Source of the DNA: a virus
Virus record (IMG/VR): IMGVR_UViG_3300048672_001423
Location: 1 to 53,951 of that record
Reading direction: 5' to 3' (one strand)
Length of the DNA: 53,951 nt
Position numbers and translations under genes: made by a program. Position 1 is the first letter of the stretch. The number at the start of each line of letters is the position of its first letter. The notes under the pieces are model-generated. The model had not been told where the DNA came from. It saw nothing but the letters and a program-made list of their open reading frames with translations, and made no database searches. This document shows positions 42,359 to 49,675 of this stretch, one piece after another.

Positions 42359-42606
42359 AACTCAATTCTTTTAAGTTCCTCACCAGACCATATCTTTCCT
42401 TTGTTACCTACACAAGATTTTAATGTTACAAATCCTTTCAGCCCTCTTGAGCATTGAAGCTCAAATTGCACTCTATTTTTCTCTGAATCAAAAGATTCAT
42501 TAGCTGATTCAATGTCGAAGAAAAACTGCTCATTGTTATATGGCATTACTGGACCTTTTTTTGTGATTTTGCTAGTCCACCCTTGGACTCTAAATACTTC
42601 TTTCAT
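42355..42606 (-). CDS. Hypothetical early protein, 83 aa
   Basis: 83 residues, beginning MKEVFRVQGWTSKITKKGPVM. The C-terminal portion has a Cys and KIWSGEELKRIEL. No recognised domain. Overlaps with neighbours by 4 bases support it. Confidence 0.45.
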   Translation of the reverse strand: MKEVFRVQGWTSKITKKGPVMPYNNEQFFFDIESANESFDSEKNRVQFELQCSRGLKGFVTLKSCVGNKGKIWSGEELKRIEL

Positions 42607-42824
42607 AAGTTTTGATTTAATGGTCTTGAAATTATTTCGTAATTGTTTAATCTGCCTTGAGTCTGATTTAGGTTTTCTAGATTATATAAATCATTACCAG
42701 TCAATGTATTATTTGAATGTGCAATAATTTGTTTTACACATTTCTTTTTTGTTGTGTAAACTCCAAGAAATTTATGGTAATTATTCCATTGGTCTGAACT
42801 AAAAACTACAAATACTTTTTTCAT
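42603..42824 (-). CDS. Hypothetical early protein, 73 aa
   Basis: 73 residues (MKKVFVVFSSDQWNNYHKFL...). The N-terminal Val/Phe-rich strand followed by helix looks like a small alpha/beta fold. Starts 17 bases after the stop of the next upstream gene. No motif recognised. Confidence 0.45.
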   Translation of the reverse strand: MKKVFVVFSSDQWNNYHKFLGVYTTKKKCVKQIIAHSNNTLTGNDLYNLENLNQTQGRLNNYEIISRPLNQNL

Positions 42825-42841
42825 TTTTATGAGATTTTTGA

Positions 42842-43429
42842 TTAATAAATTGAACCGTCTTCTGAAAACTCATAGTTTTCCATAATTAGTGTTTCTAAAA
42901 CCGCTTCATCAGAAATTAAATACTCATAAGATTCATCTAACTTATTATAAAGCCATTTCGCTAAACTTTGGAATTGTTTTTCAAACAAATGCTCTTCAAT
43001 ATTTTCTGTTCTATCAGAATAGAAATCATAACTCATAGAATTTTCGTGGCAATACCTTCCTGTATGAGTAATTTTTGCGTGTACTGAATAAAAACTTTTT
43101 CTTTGGAAATAAGAAAGTTGTTTAGCAATTTTAATAATTGTTTCATCTTTCGTTATAGTCTTCAATAATGATACTGAATTTTTATTGTAACTATACTTAC
43201 CAATAAAACAAGCTCCATCTCCCTGAGAATGAAAACCAGAAAAATACACTTTCTCAATATCTAAACCCATACAATTACACAATTCTTTAAAACATTCTAT
43301 TGTATGCTCTGCCCAATCGTGAGAAACATTTGTGTATCTATTTTTAGATAACACATTTTCTTTCAGTTGCTCATTGGTTTTCAAATCTGTAATTTGGTAA
43401 ACCTTTTTTTCAATAATATCTATTCGCAT
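42842..43429 (-). CDS. SGFxSQGDGA-family phage/plasmid protein
   Basis: 195 residues, the first gene of the operon after module P1. The core EKVYFSGFHSQGDGACFIGKY matches a widespread family of phage and plasmid proteins with F-SGF-SQGDGA, sometimes labelled antitoxin-like or anti-restriction by annotation, but with no proven function. The later HAKITHTGRYCHE stretch continues the family pattern. Confidence 0.65.
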   Translation of the reverse strand: MRIDIIEKKVYQITDLKTNEQLKENVLSKNRYTNVSHDWAEHTIECFKELCNCMGLDIEKVYFSGFHSQGDGACFIGKYSYNKNSVSLLKTITKDETIIKIAKQLSYFQRKSFYSVHAKITHTGRYCHENSMSYDFYSDRTENIEEHLFEKQFQSLAKWLYNKLDESYEYLISDEAVLETLIMENYEFSEDGSIY

Positions 43430-43460
43430 AATTATATTTGTTTATTGTTTTTATTACATT

Positions 43461-43580
43461 ACAAATATTACATTATTATATTTAATATGCAAGCTAAAAA
43501 TAAAAAATCCTTGAAAAATACAACGTTATTACTTAAAACAACGTTGTTTTAATCAAAGATTCTTGAAATAATACAATTAA
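43461..43580 (-). promoter_or_regulatory. Terminator-plus-promoter module P1
   Basis: Three copies of this module lie before operons (P1 here, P2 at 48604, P3 at 51561). Read on the minus strand: an ACAACGTT-type hairpin (43547-43520) followed by ATTTTT, then an A/T spacer, TTG (43492-43490), 19 bases, and a -7-like TAATATTTG (43470-43462). P1 would stop the 43613 operon and start the 43429 operon. Confidence 0.65.
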
Positions 43581-43612
43581 CTATTTTGAGGAAAATTTAC
43601 ACTATAAAAAAA

Positions 43613-44350
43613 CTATTCTTGGTTTACAAAATGTTGGCAACTTTTAAATTCCATGCTCTGGCAATTATTTTCTTGTTCTTTGTCAAAGTAAATGCAACTT
43701 TTTTTACCACACTTTAATACATTTTGTTTTTCTGAATTTATGATGTTTTGAATATCTTGATGAATTTCCAATCCTTTAATTTTTCTTAATTCATTGGCTC
43801 TAGCGTATTCTACTTCAAAACTACTTACCGATTTAGCTATTGCAAAAAACAAATCTGGTTTGAATAAATAAACATCTAAAACTCTTTTAATTCTGTCAGC
43901 AGAAAAAGACTCAAATTCCGCTAATTTTAGCAAATCTCTCACATTAATTCCCATAACATTAGCTAAAGCCGTAATATTTTTATCTTTTTCATTCTTCAAT
44001 TCTTGTGAAATTGGCTCTATTTTTAGAAAGTTTTCTGGTATAATTTTTGTATTTCTCTCAGCTCTGCCGACTTTTTGTATATATGAAGTCTTGTTTTCTA
44101 GTGTTTTTAAAGCACTATTCATGTGTTCTTCTTTATATATTTGCTCGTAATTGGGGCTTACTTCATCTGTACTCGATAATGTTCCACCTTTTGCAAATCC
44201 ATCTTTAAGATTTTGAGCTTTTTCTTGGTCTCTTTTGATTCGAGCAATGAGTCTTTTTTTTGCTTGTATAACTTTGTACTCAGCTCTAAGTAAGAGAATT
44301 ATTAATAAAGCATTGGTAAGTGATTCGATAATTAAAATAATTAATTCCAT
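43613..44350 (-). CDS. Membrane-anchored early protein, 245 aa
   Basis: 245 residues. An N-terminal span (residues 2-23; MELIILIIESLTNALLIILLL) is followed by a long charged helix that may be coiled coil. A C-terminal cysteine cluster (CGKKSCIYFDKEQENNC...CQHF) may bind metal. Last gene of its operon, ending just before P1. It may act at the inner membrane; no homology recognised. Confidence 0.5.
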   Translation of the reverse strand: MELIILIIESLTNALLIILLLRAEYKVIQAKKRLIARIKRDQEKAQNLKDGFAKGGTLSSTDEVSPNYEQIYKEEHMNSALKTLENKTSYIQKVGRAERNTKIIPENFLKIEPISQELKNEKDKNITALANVMGINVRDLLKLAEFESFSADRIKRVLDVYLFKPDLFFAIAKSVSSFEVEYARANELRKIKGLEIHQDIQNIINSEKQNVLKCGKKSCIYFDKEQENNCQSMEFKSCQHFVNQE

Positions 44351-44377
44351 GTTTTTTTGTGTTTTTATAATTGAAAA

Positions 44378-44815
44378 TTACTTGTTTTTTCCGCAATATC
44401 TGAGCTTTGGTATTATATCTTTTCTAAGCCGTTTCAAATAGCTCTGTGATTTTCTTAGTCCTAATCTGCTTGCTCTAGTTGAAATTGCAATGCTAGTTAT
44501 ACCCAATTCTTTAGCTAACTCTTTGTTTAGCTTCTTTTCGTAATTGTCTCTCAAATATGAATCCTTTTCTTGTGTCCAAAATTGTTCTTGAGTTATTGAA
44601 TCTCTCCATTTTAAGCCAGCAGCTTGCTTTTTTAAGCGAAACTCTTCTTTTGTTAGCTTCAAATCAAGATGTTTCATTCTAGTAACAATTTCTGTTCTAG
44701 TCCTGGCAAGGCGTAAAGCCATCGCTCGCTGAGATAACTGGACATAATGCAGTCTAATAAAATCGTCTTCTTTTTCGGTGAAGACTGTGCCTTTTAAATA
44801 TTCGTTGTTTGCCAT
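44378..44815 (-). CDS. Protein with two SANT/HTH-like repeats
   Basis: 145 residues with two similar units: FTEKEDDFIRLHYVQLSQRAMALRL...MKHLDLK and FWTQEKDSYLRDNYEKKLNKELAKEL...ASRLGLRK. Each resembles GcrA or SANT-type helix-turn-helix modules, so DNA binding is likely. Early position suggests a transcription regulator. It starts two bases after the previous stop (44818). Confidence 0.6.
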   Translation of the reverse strand: MANNEYLKGTVFTEKEDDFIRLHYVQLSQRAMALRLARTRTEIVTRMKHLDLKLTKEEFRLKKQAAGLKWRDSITQEQFWTQEKDSYLRDNYEKKLNKELAKELGITSIAISTRASRLGLRKSQSYLKRLRKDIIPKLRYCGKNK

Positions 44816-44817
44816 GA

Positions 44818-45354
44818 TTATTTAATTTCAACTCCGTAAGAAATCATTATATCACCATAAGTTGGTTTTGATTTTAAGTCAATACCTCTGTACATTAAAG
44901 CAGATTCAATTTGATGCTGATTTAAGTCTTTTAGCTTTGGGTACTCTAAGTAAACATTTGTCTTTGGGCTGAAAGCAAAAGCATATCCATCGTGACAAGT
45001 TACCGTAAACTCTTCTTCATCATGCCCATTCAATTCCACATTAGTTTCAACACAAATTGGCATCTTTACATTGAACACCAAATTGTCTTCGTCACTAGAA
45101 TCGTCCAAGCTATATTTTCCGTTTTCTATGGCAGAATTATAACTTATCTGTACGTAATCATACTCTTTGTTTTTGGTCAACTTTCTAGTTTTACCGTTAA
45201 AAGATATTGAAGGCCTAGTGATGATTAACAAATCACCTTCTAATTTTACTATTACTTCATCACTTAAAGAGAGTGAACCAGAGCCATAAAGTCTAATTGT
45301 TGATGATGTGCCTTTTGATGTTACACACAATACGATGCCAGAGATTTTTTTCAT
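44818..45354 (-). CDS. Hypothetical early protein, 178 aa
   Basis: 178 residues with a polar, beta-rich N-terminal half (IVLCVTSKGTSSTIRLYGSGSLSLSDEVIVKL) and an acidic/basic middle (DDSSDEDNLVF; ELNGHDEEEF). It is the first gene of its operon. Upstream lies the tRNA cluster on the other strand. No recognised domain. Confidence 0.5.
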   Translation of the reverse strand: MKKISGIVLCVTSKGTSSTIRLYGSGSLSLSDEVIVKLEGDLLIITRPSISFNGKTRKLTKNKEYDYVQISYNSAIENGKYSLDDSSDEDNLVFNVKMPICVETNVELNGHDEEEFTVTCHDGYAFAFSPKTNVYLEYPKLKDLNQHQIESALMYRGIDLKSKPTYGDIMISYGVEIK

Positions 45355-45381
45355 TAATTTTTTTTATTTAAAATTTTTCAA

Positions 45382-45389
45382 TACTTTTG
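45382..45389 (+). promoter_or_regulatory. -7 element just before the tRNA cluster
   Basis: TACTTTTG (45382-45389) ends four bases before the tRNA-Met 5' end and matches TAnnTTTG. The expected upstream TTTG is only TTTT, so it is a weaker promoter candidate. Start just before the first tRNA would need little trimming. Confidence 0.45.
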
Positions 45390-45392
45390 CAA

Positions 45393-45464
45393 TGCGGATT
45401 AGAGCAGCGGTAGCTCGCTAGGCTCATAACCTAGAGGTCGATAGTTCAAATCTATCATCCGCAA
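45393..45464 (+). tRNA. tRNA-Met (CAT)
   Basis: 72 bases folding as a cloverleaf: 7-bp acceptor stem (TGCGGAT with ATCCGCA), D stem GAGC/GCTC, anticodon stem CTAGG/CCTAG with loop CTCATAA, T stem GATAG/CTATC with loop TTCAAAT, and discriminator A. No CCA is encoded. Anticodon CAT reads Met; initiator or elongator (or a modified Ile) cannot be told. Confidence 0.9.
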
Positions 45465-45558
45465 CTAAAAAAATGAAAAAACAAAATCTAAATATCAGTA
45501 GTCTTTTACCGCAGAATTTATCTGAGGATTTTTGACTATGATTTTGTTTATCATTTAA

Positions 45559-45591
45559 AAAGTCTTCTTATTAGCTTAGGAAGACTTTTTT
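45559..45591 (+). terminator. Stem-loop with T-run between tRNA genes
   Basis: AAGTCTTC near 45560-45567 pairs with GAAGACTT near 45580-45587, followed by T residues. It may end a primary transcript or separate the tRNA units; it could also be an RNase processing element. Confidence 0.5.
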
Positions 45592-45596
45592 TATAT

Positions 45597-45672
45597 CTGA
45601 TATTGGAGAAGTTAGGCCGTTTTCGTCTGCTTTGGGAGCAGAAGACCGTAGGTTCAAATCCTACATATCAGA
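45597..45672 (+). tRNA. tRNA-Pro (TGG)
   Basis: 76 bases: acceptor CTGATAT/ATATCAG, D stem GAGA/TTTC, anticodon stem TCTGC/GCAGA with loop TTTGGGA (anticodon TGG), variable AGACC, T stem GTAGG/CCTAC with loop TTCAAAT, and discriminator A. It lies behind the first tRNA after a hairpin. Confidence 0.85.
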
Positions 45673-45683
45673 CTTATTTTTTT

Positions 45684-45769
45684 AGAGAGTAAACATTGAT
45701 GGTGATATGGGCCGACTGCTAATCGGTTCGACGATTAAAACCGTTTCGGTTCGATTCCGATGCTCTCTG
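45684..45769 (+). tRNA. tRNA-Ser (GCT), class II, partly irregular
   Basis: 86 bases: acceptor AGAGAGT/GCTCTCT, anticodon stem around CTGCTAA with stem CCGA/TCGG (anticodon GCT), a long variable arm with a short ACG/CGT stem, and a T arm around GGTTCGATTCC with discriminator G. The D arm is weak (CAT/ATG) and position 8 is A, so this one is less canonical. It ends one base before the stop of the 45771 gene on the other strand. Confidence 0.65.
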
Positions 45770-45770
45770 C

Positions 45771-46115
45771 TTAATTTTCTAAGTCTTCAATGAGTTTTTC
45801 AAGCCGCTTAATTTCATCTTTGTAAGTTTCTATATTTTCCTCCAAGTCAGAAATTGTTTTCTCCATTTCTTCTACCTTGTCACTTAGCTCTTCTTCCAAT
45901 TCTTTTTTCCTATTCAATAAATCGTTACCCCAATTTCTTAATAAAGAATTTGCTTCACGTATTTGTTCCATATTCTCAAGAATATCCTTTAAATCTTGTT
46001 CATTAGAACCATCCACGTTTTCAATGATGTTATAAATTGCATTTACATCTCGAATAACTGCATTAATTGTTGGACAAGTTTGTCCTACTGGTTCTTTTTC
46101 AATGTCGTATCCCAT
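45771..46115 (-). CDS. Early coiled-coil protein, 114 aa
   Basis: 114 residues. Residues ~60-114 are a continuous charged heptad run (KKELEEELSDKVEEMEKTISD, EENIETYKDEIKRLE), clearly coiled coil. The N-terminal half may be a small helical domain (PTINAVIRDVNAIYNII). It lies directly downstream of a stem-loop (46131-46162) and the pentamer array. A homo-oligomer that could recognise the array is conceivable; speculative. Confidence 0.55.
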   Translation of the reverse strand: MGYDIEKEPVGQTCPTINAVIRDVNAIYNIIENVDGSNEQDLKDILENMEQIREANSLLRNWGNDLLNRKKELEEELSDKVEEMEKTISDLEENIETYKDEIKRLEKLIEDLEN

Positions 46116-46130
46116 TTTTTTTGAAATTTA

Positions 46131-46162
46131 ACTTAGTGACAGTTTTTTTTCTGCCACTAAGT
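46131..46162. other. Stem-loop next to the pentamer array
   Basis: 12-base arms (46131-46142 and 46151-46162), paired with one mismatch (ACTTAGTG perfect with CACTAAGT, then CAG with CTG), and an eight-base loop of only T (plus strand) or A (minus strand). It lies between the 114-residue gene and the array, so in its mRNA it would be in the 5' leader. Confidence 0.6.
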
Positions 46163-46165
46163 ATT

Positions 46166-46615
46166 GAACTAAAAATAACTATACTAGGCTTTGCTTTACG
46201 CCACACTACTTTACTTAAAAAAACTATATTCGACATTACTTCACTTTACTATACAAGACAGCAAAATACCAAACTTAACTATACATAACTTAACAATACA
46301 ATACGGCAAATAACTAAACCACACTTTACTTCACATTACTAAACAGGACTTCAAAAAACAAAACTAAACCATACATAGCTTCACATAACCTCACACAAAA
46401 ATACTTTACTAAACGTTACAGTACGGAACAGTACTTAACCATACTATACCTCACAAAAAAATACTTCACAAGACATAACAATACTTCACATCACTTCACG
46501 ACAAAAAACTTAACTATGCCGCACTTTGCTCTACTTGACTGTACTTCACTATAAAAAACATTGCCTTACATCACTCTACTGAACATAACGGTACATTGAA
46601 ATACTAAAAACTACT
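46166..46615. repeat. Degenerate pentanucleotide array, 90 phase-locked units (NNACN)
   Basis: Cut into pentamers from 46166, 72 of 90 consecutive units have A at position 3 and C at position 4. Another 10 read NNAAA and 6 read NNGCY; only 2 fit none. The last base is T in 36, A in 24, C in 6 and G in 6 of the matching units. The register never slips over ~450 bp. First two bases vary freely. No long gene is contained. On the minus-strand RNA the repeat reads (N)GU(N)(N). The array touches the stop codon of the upstream gene (46611). Confidence 0.85.
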
Positions 46616-47192
46616 TAATTGGTGTGATTTTCTCTAATTCAAATCTACCAAATTCGCCAGTATGCTCTGGACGATAAGAACCTACACCTAAGTATCTTCC
46701 TGCATACTTAATGATGTCGTTTACCGTTTCTTGAGTCAATTTGTTCTTATCATCATCATCAAGAATTAAAGTAAATTCACAACGCCATTCATTCCATTTA
46801 GGTCTGTGAACCATAATACGTGCCTTGACGTTTTTGTTTACTGCTGAGCGAGAATCTATTTCATCAAACTTTCTAAATTTGATTCTTTCTTCTAAAATCC
46901 TCCATTGACCAGCTACGATGTTTTTTAATGAACGTGAGCTGTTACCGACTTTAGCTTTTACAAAAGAACCACCATTACAGAACGCTTGCTTGAAATGTGA
47001 TGATGGAATATAAAACAATCCGTTTTCATCAATGTATGAGTGAAAATGAGCTAGCTTTTCCTCTGGTGTCGCTGCATCAGAGTTTTCGATAATACGGCCT
47101 CTCGACTTTTCCCATTCTGCAAGCTTCTTGTCGTCCATGCGATGTTGCATATATGGCGTTACTCCAACGATTTGTAATTTGAATTTTCTCAT
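46611..47192 (-). CDS. Phage family protein with C-terminal GxGSYRP motif (RAMP-like pattern)
   Basis: 193 residues. The opening LQIVGVTPYMQHRMD and the end YAGRYLGVGSYRPEHTGEFGRFELE match a family of phage proteins of unknown function with a (G)VTP..MHR start and G(V/I)G.(W/Y)RP...FGRFEV end. Its strand-helix-strand pattern is reminiscent of RAMP-type RNA-binding folds, which is only a suggestion. It is followed directly by the pentamer array. Confidence 0.55.
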   Translation of the reverse strand: MRKFKLQIVGVTPYMQHRMDDKKLAEWEKSRGRIIENSDAATPEEKLAHFHSYIDENGLFYIPSSHFKQAFCNGGSFVKAKVGNSSRSLKNIVAGQWRILEERIKFRKFDEIDSRSAVNKNVKARIMVHRPKWNEWRCEFTLILDDDDKNKLTQETVNDIIKYAGRYLGVGSYRPEHTGEFGRFELEKITPIK

Positions 47193-47221
47193 TTTTCTTT
47201 ACTGGGGGTTTATGATTGATT

Positions 47222-47662
47222 TTAAAACAATGTGATTATTTTTTCTACTTCCTGCCCTTTTTTAGCAGTCTTTTTTCTTTCATGAAGAAACTCGTTGATT
47301 TTTAACGATACAAACTCTGGTGTTAGAGAATATTTAAAAAGTCCTTCGTGTTTGACGAATCTGTCTTCTATTTTTTGTCGAATCTGGTCTTTCGGTCTTG
47401 TCGTATCAAAAAATACATTCAGTCCGCAAATACTCGTCAAGTGAACTGTACCATTTCCCAGGTCTTCAAAAGTTAAAAACGGAACGTATTTCTCTGCTCT
47501 TTTAACATAAAAAAACGTTTCTTTTTCTTCAACTTCAACCTCGTATAAACTATCATCTTTGATTTGATAGTTAGGCAAAACAATCTTTTTACCTGTTTTA
47601 GTTTTAAGAAGAGAAACTAATTGCCCTTCTTTTTTTTGTGAATAGAAAAATTTCAAAATCAT
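47222..47662 (-). CDS. Hypothetical early protein, 146 aa
   Basis: 146 residues, mixed beta and helix (ILKFFYSQKKEGQLVSLLKTKTG... IEDRFVKHEGLFKYSLTPEFVSLKINEFLHERKK). A lysine-rich region near the end (KKTAKKGQEVEK). No recognised domain. Confidence 0.5.
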   Translation of the reverse strand: MILKFFYSQKKEGQLVSLLKTKTGKKIVLPNYQIKDDSLYEVEVEEKETFFYVKRAEKYVPFLTFEDLGNGTVHLTSICGLNVFFDTTRPKDQIRQKIEDRFVKHEGLFKYSLTPEFVSLKINEFLHERKKTAKKGQEVEKIITLF

Positions 47663-47676
47663 TTTTACAATTAATT

Positions 47677-47868
47677 TTAAGGTCTATACTTTTGCATTAC
47701 TTCGTATGGGAATTTAGTAACTCTTTGAATCACATTTATGCTACTAATTTTGTCGCCATATTTAGCTATAAATTTTTCTGAAAGAATTGACGAACCTACA
47801 TAAAAACTAAAATCATCTGCGTATCCTTTTACAGCTACCCATCTAATCTTTCCACCTTGCCTATTCAT
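47677..47868 (-). CDS. Small early protein, 63 aa
   Basis: 63 residues, basic N-terminus (MNRQGGKIRWVAVKGYADDFSFY). It follows the 22-residue gene at 47884 by 15 bases. No recognised domain. Accepted on size and operon position. Confidence 0.45.
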   Translation of the reverse strand: MNRQGGKIRWVAVKGYADDFSFYVGSSILSEKFIAKYGDKISSINVIQRVTKFPYEVMQKYRP

Positions 47869-47883
47869 AAATATTCCATCTGG

Positions 47884-47952
47884 CTAATTTTCTTCAACGC
47901 CAGAACATATAATTTCACCTTTAAGGATTTTATTAAACTTTTCTTCTGTCAT
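47884..47952 (-). CDS. Very small protein, 22 aa
   Basis: MTEEKFNKILKGEIICSGVE then EN. Its ATG overlaps the TGA of the 66-residue gene (ATGA), and the following gene begins 15 bases after its stop. That coupling is its only support; it may be a spurious frame. Confidence 0.3.
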   Translation of the reverse strand: MTEEKFNKILKGEIICSGVEEN

Positions 47953-48149
47953 TTTCTTGATAAAGCTAAGTATTTGTCTGTGTTTTTGGGTGTCTCGCAT
48001 TTTTCAAAGTCATTACAAATATTACATGAAATAACACCTCTTGACTTTCTACATTTACTACCAGTTTTTGCTGAATACAAAAACTTACGATAAGCTGTAC
48101 GTTGTTTTGGAGTCATACCCTCCATTCTTTTAAGCTCAAACTCTGTCAT
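47949..48149 (-). CDS. Small cysteine-rich protein, 66 aa
   Basis: 66 residues with a SKCRKSRGVISCNICNDFEKCETP segment, four cysteines in a CX8CXXC-type arrangement, and a basic N-terminal helix (ELKRMEGMTPKQRTAYRKFLYS). It could be a small zinc-binding regulator. Two bases separate it from the upstream gene stop (48151). Confidence 0.5.
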   Translation of the reverse strand: MTEFELKRMEGMTPKQRTAYRKFLYSAKTGSKCRKSRGVISCNICNDFEKCETPKNTDKYLALSRK

Positions 48150-48150
48150 G

Positions 48151-48570
48151 TTACAAATATTTGACGTATGAGTAAAATTTCAAATCGCCATTTGGCAACT
48201 TTTCAGATACATACTCGGCTATTGGGATATTTTTGACATAAATCAAGAAATTGTTTGATAGTTGTATTGGCAATACCATAATATTTTCCTTATCGCAATA
48301 ATTTTTTACAATATGGTTAAGAAATATCTTTTTATTAAAATCCATTTCATTACGCATCTCCACAAAGTGTTTAACGTAAGTTTCAACCTTTTTTTGCGAT
48401 TCATTTAAAATGATGCAATCAATACATTTCTGTAAACTACCATTAAATGGATTACATACATCAATTAAGTTGCCAATGTATTTTTCTTTAATTTCTTCAT
48501 CAGTAATCGGCTCTACTGGAAAAGAACAGTCATAAACGTGGTTTTCAAAAATCAATCTTACAATTTTCAT
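48151..48570 (-). CDS. Hypothetical early protein, 139 aa (first gene after P2)
   Basis: 139 residues, soluble, with a possible metal site (CIDCIILNESQKKVETYVKHFVEM). First gene of the operon led by module P2 (48604-48721). It ends with a mixed beta pattern (FLIYVKNIPIAEYVSEKLPNG). No family recognised. Confidence 0.5.
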   Translation of the reverse strand: MKIVRLIFENHVYDCSFPVEPITDEEIKEKYIGNLIDVCNPFNGSLQKCIDCIILNESQKKVETYVKHFVEMRNEMDFNKKIFLNHIVKNYCDKENIMVLPIQLSNNFLIYVKNIPIAEYVSEKLPNGDLKFYSYVKYL

Positions 48571-48603
48571 AGTTTTTATATTTATTTGTTAATTGTTTAT
48601 ACT

Positions 48604-48721
48604 TCAAATATTGCATATTTATATTTAATAAGCAAGTTAAAAATAAAAAATCTTTGAAAAATACAACGTTATTGCTTAAAATAACGCTGTTTTAATCAAA
48701 GATTCTTGAAATAATACAATT
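48604..48721 (-). promoter_or_regulatory. Terminator-plus-promoter module P2
   Basis: Minus strand: hairpin (48690-48663; ACAGCGTT with AACGTTGT) followed by ATTTTT, A/T spacer, TTG (48635-48633), 19 bases, CAATATTTG (48613-48605). Near-identical to P1 along its length. It ends the exonuclease operon and starts the 48570 operon. Confidence 0.65.
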
Positions 48722-48726
48722 AGCGA

Positions 48727-49497
48727 TTAATAAGCATCAAGAAGGAACTTTTCTATCCAATTTTTGGTGTCATTTGAAAAATCCTGCCCAAGCATCCATC
48801 TTAAATAGTTTTTTTCCCAGAAAACATTTTTGCCTTGATTCTTTCCAAAATTGAAAACATATTCACCTTTTTCATTTGTTGTAAATCTTTGAGCAAAATC
48901 AACTCTTGGTTTTCCATTGTTTACTAACAGTTCAATCGAATCGGCTTCCTCAATATTCAACTCGTGTCTTTCTAGTTGACACATAAGAACTTCATCTGAT
49001 GCGTTTACGTCTGCCATTGCATTGTGAGCATCCTCTAATTGTTTTTTTGTATAGTTTCTATAAACATTAGACAATGTTCTTGGATTGAAATGGTTGTTAA
49101 TTTTGAATGTATCCAAGATGATTTTCTTTGAAAAATCAACTGAATAACTAATTCGGTCAAGTTCTGATAATAACAAAGGAACATCAAAGCTGCCAATATT
49201 ATAACCAGATAAACAATCTGTTTCTAAGCCAAAGAAAATCATTAGTTCATCAGATATTTCCTCCAACTTGGGAGCGTTTTTTACCATTTCATCAGTAATT
49301 CCATGAACTTCACTTGCTCCAAGTGGAATAGTGATGCCAGGGTTTACATAGCTCTCAAACATTCTGAGAGTGTACATAACATTTTCTTCTGAATTCCATT
49401 CCTGTAGCTTACAGGCAATTTGTACAATTCTGTCTTTGTTTGTATCTACACCAGTAGTTTCCAAATCAAACGATGCAATTCTTAAATTTTTCTTCAT
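48727..49497 (-). CDS. DnaQ-like 3'-5' exonuclease with C-terminal DUF3820-like domain
   Basis: 256 residues. DEDD motifs: FDLETTG at ~10-16 (ExoI), HGITDEMV and GYNIGSFDVPLL (ExoII region), and DAHNAMADVNAS (ExoIII, ~155-170). The C-terminal ~60 residues (FNFGKNQGKNVF...YLRWMLGQDF) match the small DUF3820-type domain found with phage and host exonucleases. It degrades DNA 3'-5'; in a phage it may aid host-DNA breakdown or replication proofreading. It overlaps the 69-residue gene by 32 bases. Confidence 0.85.
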   Translation of the reverse strand: MKKNLRIASFDLETTGVDTNKDRIVQIACKLQEWNSEENVMYTLRMFESYVNPGITIPLGASEVHGITDEMVKNAPKLEEISDELMIFFGLETDCLSGYNIGSFDVPLLLSELDRISYSVDFSKKIILDTFKINNHFNPRTLSNVYRNYTKKQLEDAHNAMADVNASDEVLMCQLERHELNIEEADSIELLVNNGKPRVDFAQRFTTNEKGEYVFNFGKNQGKNVFWEKNYLRWMLGQDFSNDTKNWIEKFLLDAY

Positions 49498-49675
49498 GTG
49501 TTTTCGGAATGTAAATTTGTTTTTTTATTGAAAAAATTTGTTTGTTAAACAGTTTTCCAGCGGGTACAGGTTTTTTTAATATCCTGTAAGGTATTTTCAT
49601 GCCCTTAATTATCAATTTCGCTTCTTCTACGCTTACGCCATTGATACAGACGTATTCTTGTTCATTGTGAATCAT
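49466..49675 (-). CDS. Small basic early protein, 69 aa
   Basis: 69 residues, very basic with KKxIYIPKTHEEKF. Its ATG overlaps the previous stop (TAATG at 49675-49677). No domain recognised. It overlaps the exonuclease start. Confidence 0.45.
   Translation of the reverse strand: MIHNEQEYVCINGVSVEEAKLIIKGMKIPYRILKKPVPAGKLFNKQIFSIKKQIYIPKTHEEKFKNCIV

Noticed and set aside
45471-45533. A 20-residue frame between the tRNA-Met and tRNA-Pro genes
   Set aside because: Too short, no coupling to another gene, and embedded in a probable tRNA transcript.
46067-46288. Plus-strand frame of 73 residues running from the 114-residue gene into the pentamer array
   Set aside because: It is antisense to an intact coiled-coil gene and its second half is array sequence, so a chance frame is more likely.
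46166-46615. CRISPR array or ordinary microsatellite
   Set aside because: There are no equal-length repeats with spacers; the periodic unit is five bases and degenerate, with constant only the AC (or GC/AA) step.
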